Origin: Desulfarculales bacterium UBA702
GTDB taxonomy: Bacteria; Desulfobacterota; Syntrophobacteria; Syntrophobacterales; Syntrophobacteraceae
Reading direction: 5' to 3'
Assembly: GCA_002298165.1 (NCBI GenBank)
Contig: DBMI01000003.1
Coordinates: forward strand, 1-60,213
Length of the DNA stretch: 60,213 nt
A program made the position numbers and the translations under genes. Positions 54,098-60,213 of this stretch are shown here, piece after piece (position 1 is the first letter of the stretch; every line of letters starts with the position of its first letter). The notes under the pieces are model-generated. The model was not told where the DNA came from and did no database searches. It saw only the letters and a program-made list of their open reading frames with translations.

Positions 54098-56188
54098 ATG
54101 AACTACAACATCCTTCTAGCTGTTGCCGGGGCTCTTTTGAGCTTCGGCATCGCTTTTTTTGCTCTTTTCCTGAGTAGCCGCTCTTTTGCCTACAGGGCTC
54201 TCGGGCTGGGGATGCTTCTGTTCGGAATCGAGCAAGTGATTCTGGATATCAGCTTTAATGCAACGTCTCCCAGCAACGTGGTCTTCTGGCATCAGGTCAG
54301 GTATATGGCCGGGGCTCTTGTGCCCGGAACATGGATGCTTTTCAGCCTGAGCTTCGGTCGGGTGAATTATGGAGAATTCGTCAAAAGATGGAAATGGGCC
54401 GTTATTGCTTCCTTTGCGGTGCCGCTTGTCCTGACAACCGCTTTCAGAAATTTCCTGTTTGTCAGCGCGACAGTCATCAATGAACGATCTGAATGGCTGC
54501 TCGATCTTGGAACTTCAGGATATTGCTACCATATTGTCGTGCTGATCGGCGCCGCCCTGGTTTTAATGAACCTGGAAAAGACGCTCAGGGCCTTTACGGG
54601 CAGCATGCGGTGGCAGATTAAATTCATAGTTATCGGTCTGTTCGGTGTTTTCGCCTCGCGCATATATGTCGGCAGCCAGGCAATCCTCTATTCTTCAATG
54701 AATACCACCCTGGAATCAATTAATGCCGGCACCCTCATTCTGGCCGATCTGCTGATAATCGTCTCGTTAGTCCGCTCCAGGATGTCAGATGTCGATATCT
54801 ATATTTCACAGACGATTATCCACAATTCACTGGTTGTCCTAACCATAGGTATATATCTTGTTGGGATTGGGGTAGTCGCCGGCCTGATCAATTCGTTCAG
54901 CACCCATGGAGTCCCGCTCGATTTCTTTTTTATATTTTTTTCCCTGACCGCAATGGCGGCCTTTTTCGTATCGGGTAGGCTCCGCCATGGTTTCAGGAAT
55001 TTCGTGATTCGCCACTTCAGGCTCCCACAGTATGATTACCAAAAGGAATGGTCGGAGTTTACCCGCAAGACTGCATCACTTGTAGATACAAGAGAATTAT
55101 GTGCAATCGTTGCCAGGATGCTTTCCGATACGTTTGGTGCTCCGTCGGTTAACATATGGCTGGTCGATACCATCCAGCAGGACATCTCTCTGGGTGGCTC
55201 CACAGTTTTGTCGGCGGCTGAGGCGAAGTCGCTAAAACCGGCTCGTGAAGGGTTACGGGAGCTGATCAAGACGATGCGCAACTGCTCCGGGCCATTCGAC
55301 CTCCAGGAGAGGCGATCCGAGGCCGAGGTCCTTCTTTCCGGAACTACTTTCAGGGATGCCCGCGTCCGCTACTGTACACCCCTTATCTATGGCGGAGAAA
55401 TTGTCGGATTTATTACCCTGAGCGGCCGGATCGACGGGGTTCCTTTATCCGGAGAAGATTTCAGCCTTTTGAAGACAATCGCGGACCAGATTGCCGGCAG
55501 CATCCTGAGTATCAGGCTCTCCGAGCAATTGCGAACGGCAAAACAGATGGAAGCCTTCCAGACAGTGTCCACTTTTCTTGCGCACGATCTCAAGAACATA
55601 GCATCTACCCTATCAGTAACGCTGCAGAATATGCCCAAACATTTTGATAACCCGGAGTTCCGCGCCGATGCCGTGAAAATAATTTCCCGTAGTGTGGAGA
55701 AGATAAACACAATGTGCAGGCGCTTTTCAGTACTGAGGGAAAAGATCGAGTTGCAAAAGGCCGAGGCCGATCTGAATAATTTGGTATCCGATACGGTTGA
55801 GAGCCTGAAGAGCTGTTTGAAAGCACCCCTGCAGCAAGACCTTCAGCCAGTGCCAAGGTGTCTCCTCGATAAGTCCCAGATTCGCAAGGTCCTGACTAAT
55901 CTTATTTTGAATGCCAATGACGCAGTGGGTGAAGAGGGTCTGCTGAATGTGGAAACAAGAATCGACAACGGTTGGATCATACTGTCAGTAGCCGATAATG
56001 GCTGCGGCATCTCCAGGGAATTCATGGAAAGCTCTCTCTTTCTTCCTTTTAAGACTACAAAAAATGAGGGCCTCGGGATCGGGCTTTTTCAGAGCAAGAT
56101 GATCGTTGAGGCACATCAAGGCACTATCGAGGTGGAGAGCACGGAAGGCAAGGGAGCAATCTTTAGGGTAAAACTGCCGTTAAGCTAA
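54098..56188 (+). CDS. prsK: PEP-CTERM system sensor histidine kinase PrsK
   Basis: A 696-residue kinase. It has about eight N-terminal membrane helices (to about 300), a cytoplasmic GAF domain (about 330-480), H-box FLAHDLKN with phospho-acceptor His496, N-box LTNLILNANDAVGEEG, and G-boxes VADNGCGIS and GLGIGLF. This is the architecture of PrsK, which with the sigma54-dependent regulator PrsR is thought to control PEP-CTERM genes. No receiver or AAA/Fis regulator gene follows or lies anywhere in the window, so PrsR must be encoded elsewhere or be replaced. A terminator hairpin lies at 56259-56294. Confidence 0.9.
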   Translation: MNYNILLAVAGALLSFGIAFFALFLSSRSFAYRALGLGMLLFGIEQVILDISFNATSPSNVVFWHQVRYMAGALVPGTWMLFSLSFGRVNYGEFVKRWKWAVIASFAVPLVLTTAFRNFLFVSATVINERSEWLLDLGTSGYCYHIVVLIGAALVLMNLEKTLRAFTGSMRWQIKFIVIGLFGVFASRIYVGSQAILYSSMNTTLESINAGTLILADLLIIVSLVRSRMSDVDIYISQTIIHNSLVVLTIGIYLVGIGVVAGLINSFSTHGVPLDFFFIFFSLTAMAAFFVSGRLRHGFRNFVIRHFRLPQYDYQKEWSEFTRKTASLVDTRELCAIVARMLSDTFGAPSVNIWLVDTIQQDISLGGSTVLSAAEAKSLKPAREGLRELIKTMRNCSGPFDLQERRSEAEVLLSGTTFRDARVRYCTPLIYGGEIVGFITLSGRIDGVPLSGEDFSLLKTIADQIAGSILSIRLSEQLRTAKQMEAFQTVSTFLAHDLKNIASTLSVTLQNMPKHFDNPEFRADAVKIISRSVEKINTMCRRFSVLREKIELQKAEADLNNLVSDTVESLKSCLKAPLQQDLQPVPRCLLDKSQIRKVLTNLILNANDAVGEEGLLNVETRIDNGWIILSVADNGCGISREFMESSLFLPFKTTKNEGLGIGLFQSKMIVEAHQGTIEVESTEGKGAIFRVKLPLS

Positions 56189-56258
56189 GTTCGGAGTCTC
56201 AAAAGAAGCATGCTATAAAAAGCCCATTCGAAAATTCATATTTGGTTGATGCACACTC

Positions 56259-56294
56259 ATCCCCTTCTGGCCAACTGGAGGGGATTTCATTTTA
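56259..56294 (+). terminator. Terminator after prsK
   Basis: The arms ATCCCCT (56259-56265) and AGGGGAT (56279-56285) flank a 13-base loop that can pair further by C-G and G-U, followed by a T-rich run TTTCATTTTA. It closes the prsT-prsK unit, so the PEP-CTERM genes downstream need their own promoters. Confidence 0.6.
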
Positions 56295-56342
56295 ATGGAT
56301 AACTGCCAAGGATCGATTGCCTGAATGAGTCATCACTCTCTT

Positions 56343-56359
56343 CGTCGGAAAAGTTTACA
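56343..56359 (+). promoter_or_regulatory. 17-bp dyad site, distal, PEP-CTERM gene 56678
   Basis: CGTCGGAAAAGTTTACA: one mismatch (first base) to TGTCG-N7-TTACA. It lies 102 bp upstream of the second site of the pair. Confidence 0.55.
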
Positions 56360-56444
56360 TGGGGCAGTAAACATCACTATCTACGATAACCATTGGAATT
56401 TGTAGGGATTACCCAAAAGGGGGACTCCTTCGCAGTTTTCTGAC

Positions 56445-56461
56445 TGTCGAGTTAATTTACA
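56445..56461 (+). promoter_or_regulatory. 17-bp dyad site, proximal, PEP-CTERM gene 56678
   Basis: TGTCGAGTTAATTTACA, embedded in the longer inverted repeat TGACTGT...ACAGTCA (56441-56465). It ends 123 bp before the -12 GC of the sigma54 element at 56571. Confidence 0.7.
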
Positions 56462-56570
56462 GTCATTAGGCCATTCAGGTACATCTTTGAGTTCTTCTGA
56501 CGCATGAATTCGAAAATATTAGTTTGGAAATACGGGTGGTTACGAAGAGTCAACAATAACATCTTAGCCT

Positions 56571-56586
56571 TGGCATTGAGCTTGCA
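56571..56586 (+). promoter_or_regulatory. Sigma54 promoter of PEP-CTERM gene 56678
   Basis: TGGCATTGAGCTTGCA matches the -24/-12 consensus (TGGCA, TTGCA) with exact GG-N10-GC spacing (GG 56572-56573, GC 56584-56585). The start codon is 93 bases further on. Confidence 0.75.
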
Positions 56587-56677
56587 AAAGCCAACGAGAA
56601 AGTAGAAATTCTGCTTGGCCAGATCAAGAATGATTTCTCTGAGCTAAAAAAAACTAAATTTATATGGAGGAAAGTTT

Positions 56678-57460
56678 ATGACAAGAGGAAAGACCTTAAG
56701 CATCTGTATAGCAGTTACTGCTGCCCTTTTAATGGCTTCATCGGCAGCGCTTGCTACTCCGATTAACCCGCTTAATTCAAGGCCGGTTCCTGTTACTATT
56801 CCATCTCCTGATGGCACGGGCAAAGATGTACAGACAATTCTCAATACAATTTATCCAGGGACTGCCCCCAATGCCGTGACTGGACAGGAGATTGCTGGAA
56901 TGTGGGGGTCCGCTTCATCTTCTCATCCGACTATCAGCCCAATAATGGAAGTGGAATATGCTGGGAATGCTAATTCGAACATATTGGGTATATGGTCGGG
57001 CACCGACAGCACTCAAATCACAAAGGTTAACATATTTACTGGTGCTGCTCAAGCGGGAGATACTGCACAGTTGGTGTGGAATTCAAGTTTAAGCCTACTG
57101 GGGATTGTGGCAGGTGCTTTTAATACCCCAGGGTCGGTCAACACCGGATCTTTCGCAGGGATTAATCCATTTAGCTTTGGATGGTATCTGGTGCCGAACG
57201 GTAATACAAATAACATCTTTTACAGTGTTGACCAACTCAACCCAGCAGGTGCCGCGCAGATGCTTGCATACCACCAAACTGGTAGCAATGATTGGGTATT
57301 CTTTTTTGAAGATCTCCAGTTATCAGGAGCGGATAAGGATTACAATGACCTTGTTTTCCGGTGTGAATCGCTTGCGCCAGTTCCAGAACCCGGCACTCTG
57401 CTTCTCCTTGGGGCGGGCCTGGTGGGCCTGGCAGGTCTGAGATTGAGGAAAAGAGCCTAA
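56678..57460 (+). CDS. PEP-CTERM domain protein with DUF4114-like Ca-binding motif
   Basis: A 260-residue exported protein. Signal peptide: ICIAVTAALLMASSAALA. Near residues 215-230 it has WVFFFEDLQLSGADKDYNDLVF; the DxDYNDLVF sequence is the hallmark of DUF4114-type domains, probably metal-binding. The C-terminus VPEPGTLLLLGAGLVGLAGL then RLRKRA is a classic PEP-CTERM signal for exosortase processing. GGAGG precedes the ATG. It is a single-gene unit between the sigma54 element at 56571 and a terminator at 57498. Confidence 0.9.
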   Translation: MTRGKTLSICIAVTAALLMASSAALATPINPLNSRPVPVTIPSPDGTGKDVQTILNTIYPGTAPNAVTGQEIAGMWGSASSSHPTISPIMEVEYAGNANSNILGIWSGTDSTQITKVNIFTGAAQAGDTAQLVWNSSLSLLGIVAGAFNTPGSVNTGSFAGINPFSFGWYLVPNGNTNNIFYSVDQLNPAGAAQMLAYHQTGSNDWVFFFEDLQLSGADKDYNDLVFRCESLAPVPEPGTLLLLGAGLVGLAGLRLRKRA

Positions 57461-57497
57461 CTTATTATACACGCGCGCATTAAGTGCTCTCCATACA

Positions 57498-57536
57498 GGA
57501 AGGCGGAGTCAGTATTGACTCTGCCTTCCTCAATTT
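57498..57536 (+). terminator. Terminator after PEP-CTERM gene 56678
   Basis: A 14-bp stem (57498-57511 with 57516-57529, one G-U pair) with loop GTAT, followed by TCAATTTT. Confidence 0.75.
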
Positions 57537-57591
57537 TGGTGGTGTGGCCGGCAGGGCGTACCTCCATTCACTCGCCGACAAAAGGTTTTAC

Positions 57592-57608
57592 TGTCGGATT
57601 TCCTTACG
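57592..57608 (+). promoter_or_regulatory. 17-bp dyad site, distal, PEP-CTERM gene 57935
   Basis: TGTCGGATTTCCTTACG: the last base differs from TGTCG-N7-TTACA. It is 92 bp upstream of its partner site. Confidence 0.65.
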
Positions 57609-57683
57609 TTTTTATGTCCATTGGTCCAACTGCCCGTAGTTTCAGGGATTTTAGGGATCGGCCGACCCTTGAAGAAAGATTCC

Positions 57684-57700
57684 TGTCGAAACATTTTACA
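57684..57700 (+). promoter_or_regulatory. 17-bp dyad site, proximal, PEP-CTERM gene 57935
   Basis: TGTCGAAACATTTTACA, a perfect match to both half-sites and spacing. It ends 85 bp before the GC of the sigma54-like element at 57772. Confidence 0.7.
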
Positions 57701-57771
57701 TTTTTCTCTCCTTGATAGCTGCAAGCCGTAAATAATCAAATAATAACAGCATCATATAAGAGTTCATCAGT

Positions 57772-57787
57772 TGGCATGAAAGGTGCT
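57772..57787 (+). promoter_or_regulatory. Sigma54 promoter of PEP-CTERM gene 57935
   Basis: TGGCATGAAAGGTGCT: strong -24 half (TGGCATG), exact GG-N10-GC spacing, -12 half GTGCT instead of TTGCW. The resulting leader is about 135 nt. Confidence 0.6.
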
Positions 57788-57934
57788 TGATTTTCTCGAA
57801 TATCTGAGGACGGGTATCTTGTAGCGAACACCTCTGGCAGGGAGTCGGAATAGCGTAAACGACAAATCTGAGCAATGTAATTCCGAGAAAAGGTTGATAT
57901 CTGTCTACCAACCTAGGCAACAGGATGTAAGAAA

Positions 57935-58570
57935 ATGAAAAAATACCCTGCAAAACTGATTGTAGCTCTTATCCTTGTCTTGCTGACATCCCCAAGTGCT
58001 TTCGGGTTCAGCTATGATCTTAACTTTACCAATGTTCCTGGACTGCCCGACATTACTTACGCTGCTGTAACTGGAGCAGTGGATGGAACAAATAACCACC
58101 TTTTCCATTTCAGTGTGGGGCTTGCTCCGGATCTCAAAACAAGATTGAGCGGTGGAAACAATTTTGGGATGGATAAGTTTTTTTTCAATACAGACCTCCC
58201 GAGGTCCGGTCTAAAGTTTCAGGATTGGGACCCTGCTACATGGAGTGTTGTATACAATAAGAGTGCAGGAGGTTTTGGTAAATTCGATATTCTGCTTAAG
58301 GACCCCGGACAACGGATTTTGCAATTGTCTTTTGATGTCTTATACACTTCGGCAGTGACGGAAGCCGATTTCAACATTCTCTCAGATGATCCTGCCGGAA
58401 ATGGCCATGGACGCTTTGCCGCTCATATTGGGGGGTTTGATTACGGGTGCACTTCGAGCACTTTTGTCAGGGACGGGGAACAACCAGTACCTGAACCATC
58501 CAGTATTCTATTAATCAGCGCCGGAATTGTAGCTCTGGGTATTTTTAGAAAGAGATCTAAAGAAGCCTAA
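57935..58570 (+). CDS. PEP-CTERM domain surface protein
   Basis: A 211-residue exported protein with signal peptide KLIVALILVLLTSPSAFG and a C-terminal VPEPSSILLISAGIVALGIF then RKRSKEA. The body (FSYDLNFTNVPGLPD, GMDKFFFNTDLPRSG) has no recognised domain; FxFN and DFNILSDDP segments suggest a beta-sandwich. The sorting helix is more Ile-rich than in the neighbouring PEP-CTERM proteins. A dyad pair and sigma54 element lie upstream, and a rho-independent terminator follows. Confidence 0.86.
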   Translation: MKKYPAKLIVALILVLLTSPSAFGFSYDLNFTNVPGLPDITYAAVTGAVDGTNNHLFHFSVGLAPDLKTRLSGGNNFGMDKFFFNTDLPRSGLKFQDWDPATWSVVYNKSAGGFGKFDILLKDPGQRILQLSFDVLYTSAVTEADFNILSDDPAGNGHGRFAAHIGGFDYGCTSSTFVRDGEQPVPEPSSILLISAGIVALGIFRKRSKEA

Positions 58571-58596
58571 TTCTCATTTTTCAAGGATTTACCGTG

Positions 58597-58625
58597 GCAG
58601 GCCCAGCAATGGCGCCTGCTTTTTT
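58597..58625 (+). terminator. Rho-independent terminator after PEP-CTERM gene 57935
   Basis: GCAGGC (58597-58602) pairs with GCCTGC (58614-58619), followed by T6. Confidence 0.75.
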
Positions 58626-58741
58626 ACTTTATAGGGATTTTTCTTAGGTGGATCGTGAAGTCATTTCCAAGATGACCTCAAAGGACAATTCCAACCTGTC
58701 CAAAGGGCGGATCTATGATCGGGCGGTCAAGATTATGCGAT

Positions 58742-59095
58742 CTAATGGAGCACTCGTTGAATGAGGAAATTGGTGTACGCAACCTGCTCCCAGGTGTGGT
58801 TATTCGCTGCCGTCGGGATCTCCTGCATTCAAGGGTCTAAAGTCTTATGCCCAGTATTGATGGTTATCTGCCTGTTGACTTTCTCTGCATCTCGAGCTGA
58901 ATAGCCTGCATCGGAAATCCGCAAAATCTTTCCCCTCCCGCAACATGCTTTAATGGTACGAATGGCTATATCCACCGGTAAATTTCGAGATGCTTCTGAA
59001 AGCTTGCCATCGTAATCCAGTGAAGGATTCCTTCAATCCCCCTCCTCTTCGGTTGCCTGCACCATCCAGCTGTAGGATTTCTTTACAATTTTCGA
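58742..59095 (-). pseudogene. Possible decayed gene with two in-frame TGA codons
   Basis: On the minus strand one frame reads IVKKSYSWMVQATEEEGD, TGA (59033-59035), then NPSLDYDGKLSEASRNLPV, GKILRISDAGYSARDAEKVN and NTGHKTLDP, TGA, then MQEIPTAANNHTWEQ and NFLIQRVLH before TAG at 58742. The amino-acid pattern is protein-like, but I do not recognise it and no start is evident. CGA-to-TGA nonsense changes would explain it. On the plus strand a 38-codon GTG frame (MTSKDNSNLSKGRIYDRAVK near 58672-58740) is equally unassigned. No other gene is supported between 58626 and 59311. Confidence 0.25.
59071..59087 (+). promoter_or_regulatory. 17-bp dyad site, distal, PEP-CTERM gene 59312
   Basis: TGTAGGATTTCTTTACA, with TGTAG for TGTCG. 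It is 90 bp upstream of the proximal site. Confidence 0.65.
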
Positions 59096-59160
59096 GACCG
59101 AGAATTATGAAGGAATATCTATTGGTTGCGTATCTCTACTGGGTGTTGGGTTCAAGAAAG

Positions 59161-59177
59161 TGTAAAAAATCTTTACA
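59161..59177 (+). promoter_or_regulatory. 17-bp dyad site, proximal, PEP-CTERM gene 59312
   Basis: TGTAAAAAATCTTTACA, the most symmetrical of the set (GTGTAAA-N5-TTTACAC). It ends 76 bp before the GC of the sigma54 element. Confidence 0.7.
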
Positions 59178-59239
59178 CATAAGGAGCGCCTCAGAAAGGC
59201 AATGGCGAGAAACATCCGTGAAATCAGCTAGGTACAAGG

Positions 59240-59255
59240 TGGTACAATAATTGCT
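59240..59255 (+). promoter_or_regulatory. Sigma54 promoter of PEP-CTERM gene 59312
   Basis: TGGTACAATAATTGCT fits TGGYACR-N4-TTGCW with exact GG-N10-GC spacing (GG 59241-59242, GC 59253-59254). It lies 57 bases before the ATG at 59312. Confidence 0.75.
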
Positions 59256-59311
59256 CGCATGTGAGACCAAATGTAACCTGGTATCAACTGATCTGTGAAG
59301 GGGTGAGAAGG

Positions 59312-59929
59312 ATGAAAACAAAGCTGAGGAGTTTAATCTTCTTATTAGCGGTCGGACTGGCCGCTATGTCCGGACAAGCGCAGGCGGGTCCAATCACGTT
59401 CATTCTTGACGGAACATTTCCACAAACCGGCCCAAATCCCCATGATACGTTTGTGCATGGTGGGCCGTATGGCTATATTTCCATTGCCGATAATATAGTC
59501 AACGGAAATAAGGTGGACGTCACTGTCTTTTTGAATACAGGCCAAAAGGTTAATGTTGTCAGCCTGAATTACCTCACAAACCTGCTGAGCAATACTGGGT
59601 GGTCGGTAAGTGGTGGTAATGGCATTAGCGTGGGCATAAATAATGCCGGCTATGACGGCCATTTCGATGTTGCAGTGACAGATAGTGTTCCCAGTGATCC
59701 GTTCTCATTCACACTGGCTAAAAGCAATACAAACCTGGATCCCTTCATGTTCGTTACGGGCGGCGAAACACCGCTGGTTAATATTTTTGCCGCGATAAAT
59801 GCCGGTACCGGCACAGGCGACAATGCTCGCACGTTCTATGGTTCTGACCAGGTAGTCCCCGAACCCGCAACGCTTCTTCTGCTGGGCTTTGGTCTGGCCG
59901 GATTGGCGGTCGTCAGGAGAAAAATGTAA
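59312..59929 (+). CDS. PEP-CTERM domain surface protein
   Basis: A 205-residue exported protein. The signal peptide SLIFLLAVGLAAMSGQAQA is followed by GPITFILDGTFPQTGPNPHDTF. The C-terminus is VPEPATLLLLGFGLAGLAVV then RRKM, a canonical PEP-CTERM signal with a very short basic tail. The middle is rich in Asn, Gly and Val without known domains. I take the ATG at 59312 (GAAGG just upstream) over an in-frame ATG at 59261, because the signal peptide begins there and because 59261 is too close to the sigma54 element. Confidence 0.88.
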   Translation: MKTKLRSLIFLLAVGLAAMSGQAQAGPITFILDGTFPQTGPNPHDTFVHGGPYGYISIADNIVNGNKVDVTVFLNTGQKVNVVSLNYLTNLLSNTGWSVSGGNGISVGINNAGYDGHFDVAVTDSVPSDPFSFTLAKSNTNLDPFMFVTGGETPLVNIFAAINAGTGTGDNARTFYGSDQVVPEPATLLLLGFGLAGLAVVRRKM

Positions 59930-59957
59930 TTTTGAGCAAGCTTTCGGTTTTGAGAAA

Positions 59958-59986
59958 AGGCAGGGCGTTCCGCGCTGCCTTTTTTT
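59958..59986 (+). terminator. Rho-independent terminator after PEP-CTERM gene 59312
   Basis: AGGCAGGGCG (59958-59967) pairs with CGCGCTGCCT (59971-59980) with one mismatch and loop TTC, then a T7 run. From here to the window end I see no gene, only a very degenerate relative of the REP-like palindrome around 60078-60110. Confidence 0.75.
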
Positions 59987-60213
59987 GCCGTGGTGGCCCG
60001 GCAGGGTGAGTCCCGCCGTGGCGCATGACCGTCAGCTTAAGAGATTTGAATTCCAGCAAAGCCGGAATATCCCAAGCGTCATTCCCGATTGCTTCTGGCG
60101 AGAATCCGGCGTCTTTAGAATGCAAGGTGGGCACGCTGTTATGGCGTGGTCTCCACGGGCTGTTGCCTAAATAGTTTTTCGAAAAAGCTTAGCAAAATTG
60201 GATGGCACGAACC

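Noticed and set aside
58742..59095. Selenocysteine read-through at in-frame TGA codons
   Set aside because: No SECIS-like stem after the TGAs, no redox family match and no clear start; nonsense mutation is simpler.
59913..60134. 73-codon minus-strand frame at the right end
   Set aside because: It runs through the terminator hairpin and overlaps the end of the PEP-CTERM gene; no coding signature.

Overview
The window looks like chromosomal DNA of a Gram-negative, probably deltaproteobacterial (Desulfobacterota-type) organism. The basis is gene content only: a Liv-type ABC transporter, a PEP-CTERM/exosortase system with prsK/prsT, an outer-membrane polysaccharide exporter and moderate G+C. I cannot name the genus.

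Left part (1-11.6 kb). A frameshifted GIY-YIG endonuclease fragment lies at the edge. A complete minus-strand branched-chain amino-acid/amide ABC operon follows (livK-H-M-G-F order, 363-5145), with a near-consensus sigma70 promoter upstream. Next comes a 583-bp tandem duplication, each copy carrying an identical 69-residue protein gene, then an IS1380 transposase remnant, a PEP-CTERM surface-protein gene, a divergent PilZ-domain gene, and two tandem exported SNase-like genes.

Central part (11.7-50.8 kb). This is one large plus-strand exopolysaccharide locus of the exosortase-associated type. It holds an initiating sugar-phosphate transferase, XrtA-type deacetylase, exosortase, EpsI, a UDP-GlcNAc-type epimerase, a Wza-like exporter, a Wzz/GumC-like chain-length protein, a PEP-CTERM-type ATPase, a CpsD-like kinase, a FemAB-like protein, a fused double GT2 glycosyltransferase, further GT2/GT4 enzymes, an AsnB-type amidotransferase, a serine-acetyltransferase-like protein, a PcRGLX-like carbohydrate-active protein, a Wzx flippase, two methyltransferases, a secreted beta-helix protein, a ligase/polymerase, two acyltransferases and a very large SGNH-hydrolase/DUF4091 fusion. 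About 36-48 kb is visibly more A+T-rich and contains a decayed IS630 element, as expected of a swappable serotype-like segment.

Right part (50.8-60.2 kb). Two repeat arrays lead into a small Cys-rich gene, then prsT and prsK (TPR lipoprotein and sensor kinase), then three separately transcribed PEP-CTERM protein genes, each with its own terminator. prsR, the expected partner regulator, is not in the window.

The main discovery candidate is regulatory. A 17-bp dyad, consensus TGTCGGAWTTYYTTACA (half-sites TGTCG and TTACA, 7-bp spacer), occurs eight times: two copies upstream of each of the three right-hand PEP-CTERM genes and two in the divergent region between the left PEP-CTERM gene and the PilZ gene. 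In each right-hand case a sigma54-type GG-N10-GC element lies 76-123 bp downstream of the nearer site. I infer that this is the PrsK/PrsR-sigma54 regulon, and that a c-di-GMP-binding PilZ protein belongs to it.
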